Origin: Streptomyces sp. SM10
Lineage (GTDB): Bacteria > Actinomycetota > Actinomycetes > Streptomycetales > Streptomycetaceae
DNA: 34,179 nt
Assembly (NCBI RefSeq): GCF_002910915.1
Contig: NZ_NEUF01000132.1
Coordinates: forward strand, 88,090 to 122,268
Direction of reading: 5' to 3'
A program made the translations under genes and the position numbers. The notes beneath the pieces are model-generated. The model was not told the origin of the DNA, did not search any database, and saw only the letters and a program-made list of their open reading frames with translations. Shown piece after piece: positions 22,684-29,387 of this stretch (the first letter of the stretch is position 1; every line of letters starts with the position of its first letter).

Positions 22684-23532
22684 GTGAGTGAACGCAAGCT
22701 CTACCCCAGCGACTTATCCGACGCGCAGTGGGCTCTGATCGAGCCGGTGATCGCGGCGTGGAAAGACCGGCACCGCTCGGTCAGCGGCCACCAGGGCGCC
22801 TATGCGATGCGGGAGATCGTCAACGCGATCCTCTACCAGGGCCGGACGGGCTGCCAGTGGACCTACCTCCCGCACGACCTGCCGCCCAAGAGCGCGACGT
22901 ACTACTACTTCGCCGCCTGGCGCGACGACGGCACTGACCAGGTCATCCACGAACTCCTGCGCTGCCAGGTCCGTGAACGAGCCCGCCGATTAGAGGACCC
23001 GACCCTGGTGGTCCTGGACACCCAGAGTGTCCACGTGGCCGCCGGGGTCCCCGCGTCCACGACCGGCCGGGACGCGGCGAAGAGGGTGCCGGGCCGCAAG
23101 CGGGGACTGGCCGTGGACGTGCTCGGGCTGGTCATCGACGTCATCGTGCTGGCCGCGCACGCCCACGACAACGCCGCGGGCATCGCTCTGCTGGACCAGG
23201 TCGCCCAGAGCGCCGGTGGCACCGTCGAGAAGGCACTGGTCGATCAGGGCTTCAAGAACCAGGCCGTCGCGCATGGAGCCGGCCAGGGCAGCGACGTCGA
23301 GATCGTCGTACGCAACCCGCAGGAGGCGGGCTTCGTGCCTCAGCCGAAGCGGTGGAGGGTCGAGCAGACCTACGGGATCCTGATATTGCACCGCCGTCTG
23401 GTCCGCGACTACGAGCACCGGTCGGCCTCCTCCGCCTCCCGCGTCCACTGGTCGATGACCCACGTCATGGCCCGCCGCATCACCGGCGCGAACACTCCCA
23501 CTTGGCGTGATCCGCAGGCGGTGACAGCGTGA
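22684..23532 (+). CDS. IS5-family DDE transposase
   Basis: A 282-aa transposase. The N-terminal region (YPSDLSDAQWALIEPVI, YAMREIVNAILYQGRTGCQW, LPHDLPPKSATYYYFAAW) is the DUF4096-type domain of IS5 enzymes. The catalytic triad is visible: VVLDTQSV (first Asp), ALVDQGFK (second Asp) and WRVEQTYG (Glu, with the usual R-x-E context). The length matches intact members, so it may be active. GTG 22684 starts directly at the conserved MSERKLYPSDLS. It overlaps the next small frame as GTGA at 23529-23532. Confidence 0.92.
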   Translation: MSERKLYPSDLSDAQWALIEPVIAAWKDRHRSVSGHQGAYAMREIVNAILYQGRTGCQWTYLPHDLPPKSATYYYFAAWRDDGTDQVIHELLRCQVRERARRLEDPTLVVLDTQSVHVAAGVPASTTGRDAAKRVPGRKRGLAVDVLGLVIDVIVLAAHAHDNAAGIALLDQVAQSAGGTVEKALVDQGFKNQAVAHGAGQGSDVEIVVRNPQEAGFVPQPKRWRVEQTYGILILHRRLVRDYEHRSASSASRVHWSMTHVMARRITGANTPTWRDPQAVTA

Positions 23533-23825
23533 ACATCGAGCCCCTGCTCGACGCCCTCGGCATCCAGGAGAACGCCGCCCGGGCCCTGGCCGACGATCTC
23601 CGCACCCAGATCGCCGAGTTGCAGTCCCGGCTGCGGGAGGCCGAGACCCACCTCGAACACCTTGCGATCACGCGGAAGACCGTCACAGCCCTCGCCGACC
23701 GCCTCCCGGCCGTCCCACCGGACCTGCCCCAGCACCTTGCGGCCGGGGGATGGGCGCCGACTGATTCCATGCCTGACCGGCAACGCCGGACCGGGCGTGT
23801 TCACCGCGGTGCCGGCCGTCCCTGA
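23529..23825 (+). CDS. IS accessory protein with coiled coil, C-terminus probably truncated
   Basis: A 98-aa protein whose GTG overlaps the transposase stop. Residues 1-60 read NIEPLLDALGIQENAARALA, then DDLRTQIAELQSRLREAETHLEHLAITRKT, a charged coiled coil. In actinobacterial elements such frames usually sit beside a transposase and continue into a small winged-helix region. Here the sequence loses that character after about residue 70 (LPAVPPDLPQHL), so it is likely shortened or frameshifted. Its function is unknown; translational coupling suggests a role in transposition control. Confidence 0.6.
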   Translation: MNIEPLLDALGIQENAARALADDLRTQIAELQSRLREAETHLEHLAITRKTVTALADRLPAVPPDLPQHLAAGGWAPTDSMPDRQRRTGRVHRGAGRP

Positions 23826-23903
23826 GCTGCGACAGCCACGAGAGGGTCGTCGGCGCACAGGCAGACAGGTGTGCCGACCCGCACCGTCACCGTCCTCCTG
23901 CGC

Positions 23904-24920
23904 CTACGAAGCAGTGAGTTCTCCCGATCCTCGGACGATCAGCCGGGTGGGAACGGTGATGGTGCGGGCGCGGGAACGGTCGCCGTCCAGGCGTGCCATG
24001 GCGGTCTCCGCCGCCTTCCGGCCGATCTCTTCGGGGTCCTGGGCCACGACGGTCAGGGCGGGTTCGAGGGCTTCGGCGAGTGGCACGTCGTCGAAGGCGA
24101 CCACGGCGACGTCCTTTCGCTTGGTGCGGGCCAGTTCGGCGACCACTCCCAGCGCGACGATGTTGTTCCCGGCGAACAGGGCGGTGGGGGGACTCGCCAA
24201 CTCCAGCAGGCTGGAGGTACAGACAGAGGCCGCGCGCTGGTCGTGGGCGTTGATGACCAGGGAGCGGTCGTGGGCGAGGTCGGCCTCGGCCAGGGCCGAG
24301 CGGTATCCGGCCAGGCGTTCACGGCGGGTGTAGAGGTTGGTGGGGAGGTCGCCGACGAAACCGATGCGTCGATGGCCGTGGGCGATCAGGTGGGCGACAC
24401 CCTCGTGTGCCCCCGCGAGGTTGGAACTGACGACGCTGTCCGTGGTCAGCCCGGCTCCCGGCCGGTCGACGAAGACCACGGGCAGCCCCGTGCTCCGATG
24501 GCTCCGCAGGTGGGAGTGGTCGGAGCCGACGGACGGGATCACCATCAAGATGCTGACGCGACGGGCGAGGAACTTGTCGGTCAGCCCCCGTTCGCGTGCG
24601 GGTTCGTCCGCGGAGGACCCCATGAGCAGGGTCAGGCCGCGGTCCCGTACGACGTCCTCGATGCCGCCGGCCACCGCTCCGAAGAAGGGGTTCCCGAGGT
24701 CGGGCACGACGAGCCCGATGGTCGTGTCGGGTCCTCCGACACGGATGTTGCGGGCCATGAGGTTCGGCTGGAAACCGAGTTTGGCCACGGCGGCGAGGAC
24801 CTGTTCCCTGGTCCGGGCCGAGGCGGGTCCGTCCTCGTTGAGCACCCGCGAAACCGTCTTGGCGCTGACGCCCACTTCTCGGGCGACGTCGGCCAGGGTG
24901 GGGCGGCGGTTCGCTGCCAT
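23904..24920 (-). CDS. LacI-family repressor of the fructan/fructose regulon
   Basis: A 338-aa regulator. The helix-turn-helix is TLADVAREVGVSAKTVSRVL (residues 8-27), with hinge NLMARNIRVG. The sugar-binding domain reads TIGLVVPDLGNPFFGAVAGG, VVFVDRPGAGLTTDSVVSSN, HRRIGFVGDLPTNLYTRRER, ALFAGNNIVALGVVAELART and DVAVVAFDDVPLAEALEPAL, all typical of GalR/LacI sugar-responsive regulators. ATG 24920 begins MAANRRPTLADVA. It is 74 nt downstream of the ABC ATPase gene and likely in the same transcript. It probably binds the TGTCATCGATGACA-type sites at 28031-28060 and 29252-29281. Effector sugar is inferred (fructose or its phosphate). Confidence 0.9.
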   Translation of the reverse strand: MAANRRPTLADVAREVGVSAKTVSRVLNEDGPASARTREQVLAAVAKLGFQPNLMARNIRVGGPDTTIGLVVPDLGNPFFGAVAGGIEDVVRDRGLTLLMGSSADEPARERGLTDKFLARRVSILMVIPSVGSDHSHLRSHRSTGLPVVFVDRPGAGLTTDSVVSSNLAGAHEGVAHLIAHGHRRIGFVGDLPTNLYTRRERLAGYRSALAEADLAHDRSLVINAHDQRAASVCTSSLLELASPPTALFAGNNIVALGVVAELARTKRKDVAVVAFDDVPLAEALEPALTVVAQDPEEIGRKAAETAMARLDGDRSRARTITVPTRLIVRGSGELTAS

Positions 24921-24994
24921 GGAGCGGGGGTCTCCCTGTGCTCGTCGGTTCCGGCCGCGGCCTCGGCCGGAACCTGTGAGTGTTCCGTCGGGTG

Positions 24995-25828
24995 TCAGGT
25001 GGCCTGGACTCCCGCTGCCTTGGCGGCCTCGGAATCCGCTACGACAGTACCTCCGGCGTCATCGAGGGTCAGCGCGCCGGTCATGATGGCGACGACTTCG
25101 GCCATGCTGTGGTCGGAGGGCTTGATCACGGCGGCGCGACGGCCCAGCCGGTGGACGTGGATCCGGTCGGCGATCTCGAAGACGTGGGGCATGTTGTGGC
25201 TGATCAGGACCACGGGCATGCCCTTGTCGCGGACCCGGCGGATGAGGTCGAGGACTTGCCCCGATTCCTTGACGCCGAGGGCGGCGGTGGGCTCGTCCAT
25301 GACGACGACGCTGCGCGCCCAGGCGACGGCACGTGCGACGGCCACGGCTTGCCGCTGCCCGCCGGAGAGGGTTTCGACCGCCTGGGTGAGCGACCGCAGC
25401 CCGATCTTGAGGTCGGCCATGTGCTCCGCGGCCTCCTGGCGCATGCGCTTCTTGTCCAGCATGCGGAAAGCTCTGCCGAGGACGCCGGGCCGGCGCAGTT
25501 CACGTCCCAGGAACATGTTCGAGGCGATGTCCATCGAGGCGGCCACCGCCAGGTCCTGGTAGACGGTCTCGATGCCGTGGGCGCGCGCGCTTTGCGGCCC
25601 TGTGAACTGGATGGGTTCGCCGTTGAGGCGGATTTCGCCCGCGTCCGGTGCCACCGCACCGGTGAGGGCCTTGATCAGGCTGGTCTTGCCGGCTCCGTTG
25701 TCGCCGATGACCGCGAGGACCTCCCCGGGCATCAGGTCGAAGTCGGCGCCGTCGATGGCGGTGACCTGCCCGTAGTGCTTGACCAGACCGCGGGCCTGCA
25801 GAACAGGGGTGGGAGTGGTGGTGGTCAT
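24995..25828 (-). CDS. ABC transporter ATP-binding protein (fructose/monosaccharide type)
   Basis: A 277-aa single-domain ATPase. Walker A is GDNGAGKTS (42-50), the signature LSGGQRQAVAVARA, Walker B VVVMDEPTAALG, and the switch His is in VVLISHNM. Sugar importers of the RbsA type carry two fused ATPase domains; this single-domain form is typical of FrcA-like fructose importers. It would energise uptake together with the permease and binding protein. The start ATG 25828 overlaps the permease stop as ATGA and has GGAGGAA upstream, so the two are coupled. Confidence 0.92.
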   Translation of the reverse strand: MTTTTPTPVLQARGLVKHYGQVTAIDGADFDLMPGEVLAVIGDNGAGKTSLIKALTGAVAPDAGEIRLNGEPIQFTGPQSARAHGIETVYQDLAVAASMDIASNMFLGRELRRPGVLGRAFRMLDKKRMRQEAAEHMADLKIGLRSLTQAVETLSGGQRQAVAVARAVAWARSVVVMDEPTAALGVKESGQVLDLIRRVRDKGMPVVLISHNMPHVFEIADRIHVHRLGRRAAVIKPSDHSMAEVVAIMTGALTLDDAGGTVVADSEAAKAAGVQAT

Positions 25829-26820
25829 CGGGACTTCCTCCGGGACATCTGGTCGACGGTCACCGCGAGGATCACGAGGATCCCGGTGATCAGGGTCTGG
25901 TAGATGGAGGCCACACCCATCAGCTGGAGGCCGTTGCGGAAGACACCGACGATGAGGACACCGATGAAGGTGCCCAGGACCGAACCGCGTCCACCGAAGA
26001 GGCTGGTACCGCCGAGGACCACGGCGGTGATGCTGTCGAGGTTCTCGGTCTGTCCTGCCTGCGGGTCGCCCACCCCGGTGCGGGAGATGAGCAGCAGGGC
26101 GGCGAGGCCATACAGCACGCCGGCCACGGTGTAGATGCCGATGGCCAGGCGGGAGGTGCGGATGCCGTTGAGGCGTGCGGCTTCCTGGCTGTTGCCCAGG
26201 GCATAGACGTGCCGCCCCCATCCGGTGCTGCTGAGCGCGTAGGCCAGGAGGAGGAAGAGGACGATGGTCAGGAGTGAGCCGTAGGTGATGTCCGTGTGGC
26301 CGAGCGGGAAGGTTTCTCCAAGGGCGGTCAGCGGGCCGGGCAGGCTGGTGACGGTCTGCTCTTCGGAGTAGATGTGCGTCAGGGCGAACGCCACGTTGAG
26401 CATGCCGAGCGTCACGATGAACGGTGGCAGCGGGATCTTCTGGACCAGAAGCCCGTTGAGGAGTCCGAAGCCGCCGCAGACGACCAGGCCCATGGTGATG
26501 GCGAGGAGTGGGGGCAGGGTGCCTTCGGCCGCCATCTTGGCGATCACGATGCTGCCGAACGCCATCACGGCACCGCACGACAGGTCGATGCCGGCCGTGA
26601 GGATGATCAGGGTCTGGCCGATGGCGAGGGTGCCGACGACCATGACCTGCTGCACGATCAGCGAGAAGTTCCCGCCCGTGAGGAACTGGTCCGTCGACAG
26701 GGAGAAGAACACACAGGCGAGGAGGAGAGCGGCCAGGGGGCCGGTGGTCGGCGCGGTGAGGAGTCTGCGGGCCGTGGTCGGCGTCTTTAGCTCGGCGTAC
26801 GGCGCGGTGGTGGCTGTCAT
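25825..26820 (-). CDS. ABC transporter permease (monosaccharide, FrcC/RbsC type)
   Basis: A 331-aa membrane protein with about ten hydrophobic segments. Family features include VVGTLAIGQTLIILTAGIDL, then SCGAVMAFGS, and the ATPase-contacting loop YALGNSQEAARLNGIRTSRL, then GGTSLFGGRGSVLGTFIGVL near the C-terminus. It forms the membrane channel of a pentose/hexose importer, probably as a homodimer. It starts 128 nt after the binding-protein gene with a stem-loop in that gap, and its stop overlaps the ATPase start. Confidence 0.93.
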   Translation of the reverse strand: MTATTAPYAELKTPTTARRLLTAPTTGPLAALLLACVFFSLSTDQFLTGGNFSLIVQQVMVVGTLAIGQTLIILTAGIDLSCGAVMAFGSIVIAKMAAEGTLPPLLAITMGLVVCGGFGLLNGLLVQKIPLPPFIVTLGMLNVAFALTHIYSEEQTVTSLPGPLTALGETFPLGHTDITYGSLLTIVLFLLLAYALSSTGWGRHVYALGNSQEAARLNGIRTSRLAIGIYTVAGVLYGLAALLLISRTGVGDPQAGQTENLDSITAVVLGGTSLFGGRGSVLGTFIGVLIVGVFRNGLQLMGVASIYQTLITGILVILAVTVDQMSRRKSR

Positions 26821-26867
26821 GCGAAGTCCTTGTCGGAAAGGCAGAGGTCCTCCGGGGAGGACAGATG

Positions 26868-26906
26868 GGGGTGGCCGTCCCCGATCGGGGCAGGGCCGGC
26901 CACCCC
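26868..26906. other. Nested stem-loop between binding-protein and permease genes
   Basis: GGGGTGGCCG (26868-26877) pairs perfectly with CGGCCACCCC (26897-26906). Inside is the palindrome CCCCGATCGGGG (26879-26890), giving a stem with a second stem in its loop. Such structures after the first gene of an ABC operon usually end part of the transcripts or protect the upstream mRNA, so that binding protein exceeds permease. Confidence 0.7.
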
Positions 26907-26948
26907 GTCAACGGGTTTCGGACGGCGGCCGCTCGGGCGGAGGGCGCC

Positions 26949-27971
26949 TCAGCCCCAGCAGTTGTCCAGGCCGTAGGCGGTGTCCTTCGACGCGACCCCT
27001 GCCTCTGCCTTGTCGGTGATCAGGCTGACGCCGGTGTCGGTGTAACCGGTCGCCTTCTTGTCGTCCTCGGCGAACTTCACGACGGCCCCGACGCCTTCGG
27101 CGGCCATCTTCAGCGGGTACTGCTGGGAGGTGGCGGCGATCTTGCCGTCCTTGACCGCCTGTGTCCCGGTGCAGCCGCCGTCGACGGAGACGATCAGGAC
27201 GTCCTTCTCCCTGCCCTTGGCCTTCAGTGCGGTGTACGCGCCGAGTGCGGCCGGCTCGTTGATGGTGTAGACGACGTTGATGTCGGGTGCCCTCTGCAGG
27301 CAGTTCTCCATGGCGGTCTGGCCCTTCGCCTGGTCGCCGCCGGTGTCCTGGGAGCAGACGATCGACGGGTCCTTCTCGCCGAGGCCGAAGCCCTTGAGGA
27401 AGCCGTTGTGCCGCTGGACGCCGACGGCGACGCCCGGCGCCAGGTCGAGGGTGGCGATCTTGGCCGTCCTGCCCTTCATCGAGGCCTTGGCGTAGGCGCC
27501 GATCATCTCTCCGGCCCGGAGGTTGTCGGTGGCGAAAAGGGCGTCGACCGCGCTTTCGGGGTCGGTCGGGGAGTCCAGGGCGATGACCAGAATCCCTTTG
27601 GCACGGGCCTTCTCAAGGGCGGGCACGATCGCCTTGGAGTCGCTGGGGGTGATCAGGATCCCCTTCACACCTGCGGCGACCATGTTCTCGATCGCGGTGA
27701 CCTGCCCGGCGTTGTCCCCGTCGAACTTGCCTGCTGAGGTGATCAGTTGTGCACCGCTGTCCTTGGCAGCCTTCTCCGCACCCTCCTTCATCTTCACGAA
27801 GAACGGGTTGGTGTCGGTCTTGGTGATCAGACCGACCTTGACGCTGCCCGAGCCGTCGCCCGCGGAATCCGATCCGGAACCGGATCCGCAGGCCGTCAGG
27901 GTGAGAGCCGCGATACCCAGGCATGCGGCGGCTCTGATCAGGGAGGAGGTCGGACGAATGGTGCGAGGCAT
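26949..27971 (-). CDS. Sugar ABC transporter substrate-binding lipoprotein
   Basis: A 340-aa lipoprotein. The signal peptide ends at the lipobox LTLTAC (Cys28), followed by a Gly/Ser-rich linker. The mature protein is a cluster-B sugar-binding fold: KVGLITKTDTNPFFVKMKEG, MVAAGVKGILITPSD, VIALDSPTDPESAVDALFAT, INVVYTINEPAALGAYTALK and VSVDGGCTGTQAVKDGKIAA. It would deliver a monosaccharide (by context fructose) to the permease. ATG 27971 is chosen because GGAG precedes it by 6 nt and the signal peptide then has normal length. A double operator lies 60-89 bp upstream. Confidence 0.93.
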   Translation of the reverse strand: MPRTIRPTSSLIRAAACLGIAALTLTACGSGSGSDSAGDGSGSVKVGLITKTDTNPFFVKMKEGAEKAAKDSGAQLITSAGKFDGDNAGQVTAIENMVAAGVKGILITPSDSKAIVPALEKARAKGILVIALDSPTDPESAVDALFATDNLRAGEMIGAYAKASMKGRTAKIATLDLAPGVAVGVQRHNGFLKGFGLGEKDPSIVCSQDTGGDQAKGQTAMENCLQRAPDINVVYTINEPAALGAYTALKAKGREKDVLIVSVDGGCTGTQAVKDGKIAATSQQYPLKMAAEGVGAVVKFAEDDKKATGYTDTGVSLITDKAEAGVASKDTAYGLDNCWG

Positions 27972-28030
27972 GAACGGCTCCAGCGGGATCGCGTGCGGCT
28001 CGGCCGGCATCGAAGCATGCCGTCCAAGGG

Positions 28031-28060
28031 TGTCATCGTTGACTTATGTCATCGTTGACA
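28031..28060. promoter_or_regulatory. Double LacI-type operator upstream of the binding-protein and kinase genes
   Basis: Two copies of TGTCATCGTTGAC, at 28031-28043 and (extended to TGTCATCGTTGACA) 28047-28060, have central CpG and centres 16 bp apart. They lie between divergent genes for the binding protein (27971, minus) and the PfkB kinase (28219, plus). The same double element, oriented the same way relative to its gene, precedes the fructanase gene. GATGATG (reverse of CATCATC) lies 12 bp outside, as it does there. Confidence 0.85.
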
Positions 28061-28218
28061 CTGCTTGCCGAGGATGATGGACTCCGTCTCCCGGGCACGT
28101 CAATGCCTTGCCGCTGTTACAAATCGGCAACACCCCTGGCCGTCGTTCTCCCGCAGTCGCAACGCCCGTGTCGCGACGTACTCGGTTCGCCCGTCCGTCC
28201 GTCAGAGAAGAGCAACCC

Positions 28219-29169
28219 ATGAGTCCGCGTCAGATCACCGTCCTGGGCGAATGCGTCGCGGACACGTTCGCCCGGCCCGCAAGTGCTCCGCATGAGCTCG
28301 ACCTGCATGTCCTGCCTGGTGGTGGGCCGGCGAACACGGCCGTGGCTCTGGCGCGCCTGGGCACTCCGTCCCGCTTTCTCGCACGGCTGTCCGGAGATGT
28401 GTTCGGCGGGCTGTTCCGGGCACATCTGGAGGCTTCAGGGGTGGACCTGTCGCACGCTGTCGTGGCGTCGGAGCCGAGCACGTTGGCGGTGGCGGAGTTG
28501 GACGCCCAGGGGCAGGCCGCGTATGCGTTCCACGCGCAGGGCACGGCCGACTGGCAATGGTCGAGCGCCGAACTGGCCGGTGTGGACCTGTCCTCCACCG
28601 CTTGCCTGCACACGGGTTCGCTCGCTCTGGTCCGGGAGCCGGGGGCGGTAGTGGTGGAGGAGTTCCTGGCAACGGCCTCGTCCCGGGCCACCATCAGTAT
28701 CGATCCCAACGTCCGGCCACTGCTGGTACTTCCCGAGACCTATCGCGCGAAACTACGGCACTGGTGCGACCTCGCGGACATACTGCGGCTGAGCGAGGAA
28801 GACCTCCGGCTCCTTCTGCCGGAAACGCCCCTGGAGCAGGCATGCGACGTCTGGCACGCCGCCGGCGCACGGCTCGTCGTGGTCACGCGTGGCGCCGATG
28901 GTGCTCTTGTCTCGCTGGACGGCGAGCGGATGCACGTGCCGGCGGTGACGACGCGAGTCGTCGACACGGTCGGGGCGGGTGACTCGTTCACGGCGGGACT
29001 GCTGCACCACCTGGGCGCACGTGGACTCCTCGGAGGGCGGCTGACGGGTCTCCGCCTGGGCGAGGCGGCGGAAGCCTGCCTGTTCGCCGCCCATGTCGCC
29101 GCCCTGACCTGCTCGGTCGCCGGTCCGAATCCCCCTTGGCAGAGCCAGCTGCCGCAGTTCACCGCGTGA
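28219..29169 (+). CDS. PfkB-family sugar kinase (likely fructokinase)
   Basis: A 316-aa kinase of the ribokinase/PfkB family. Signature 1 is GGGPANTAVALARLG (34-48); signature 2 is DTVGAGDSFTAGLL with the catalytic Asp255 and anion hole GAGD. Motifs such as ITVLGECVADTF, LARLSGDVFGGLFRAHLEAS and VVVTRGADGALV fit bacterial fructokinases or 2-keto-3-deoxygluconate-type kinases. Context favours phosphorylation of imported fructose to fructose 6-phosphate. ATG 28219 has AGAGAAGAG upstream. It is divergent from the ABC operon and shares its operator region. Confidence 0.9.
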   Translation: MSPRQITVLGECVADTFARPASAPHELDLHVLPGGGPANTAVALARLGTPSRFLARLSGDVFGGLFRAHLEASGVDLSHAVVASEPSTLAVAELDAQGQAAYAFHAQGTADWQWSSAELAGVDLSSTACLHTGSLALVREPGAVVVEEFLATASSRATISIDPNVRPLLVLPETYRAKLRHWCDLADILRLSEEDLRLLLPETPLEQACDVWHAAGARLVVVTRGADGALVSLDGERMHVPAVTTRVVDTVGAGDSFTAGLLHHLGARGLLGGRLTGLRLGEAAEACLFAAHVAALTCSVAGPNPPWQSQLPQFTA

Positions 29170-29251
29170 CGGGCGGCCCTGTCGAGCCGGGGAATCGTGT
29201 CCCAGCCGTTGACGCGTCGGCCGGAATGCGTTCATCATCGGCCCCACCCGG

Positions 29252-29281
29252 TGTCATCGATGACATAAGTCAACGATGACA
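29252..29281. promoter_or_regulatory. Double LacI-type operator upstream of the fructanase gene
   Basis: A perfect 14-bp palindrome TGTCATCGATGACA (29252-29265) and an imperfect copy AGTCAACGATGACA (29268-29281), centres 16 bp apart. It is nearly identical over 32 bp to the reverse complement of the element at 28031-28060. CATCATC at 29233-29239 lies exactly 12 bp upstream, as on the other side. It is 107 bp before the fructanase start. Confidence 0.88.
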
Positions 29282-29387
29282 CTCAAGGTCGACGCGGTTC
29301 CCCAGTGTCGGCAGGGGCTCCCCTTTCGTTCCGTCCGCGCGCCGGGAAGCACCCGGCTACGGAAACGGCCGCAGCCCAGGAGACACC

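Larger units (their letters stand above)
22592..23852. mobile_element. IS5-type insertion sequence (ends approximate)
   Basis: The element carries one DDE transposase and one short accessory reading frame. Likely ends are GTCTTTGAGTGGCTCTGTCG near 22596-22615 and, inverted, CCCTCTCGTGGCTGTCG near 23831-23847, which share GTGGCT and GTCG in the same order but with gaps, so the exact boundaries and any target duplication are uncertain. Confidence 0.55.
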
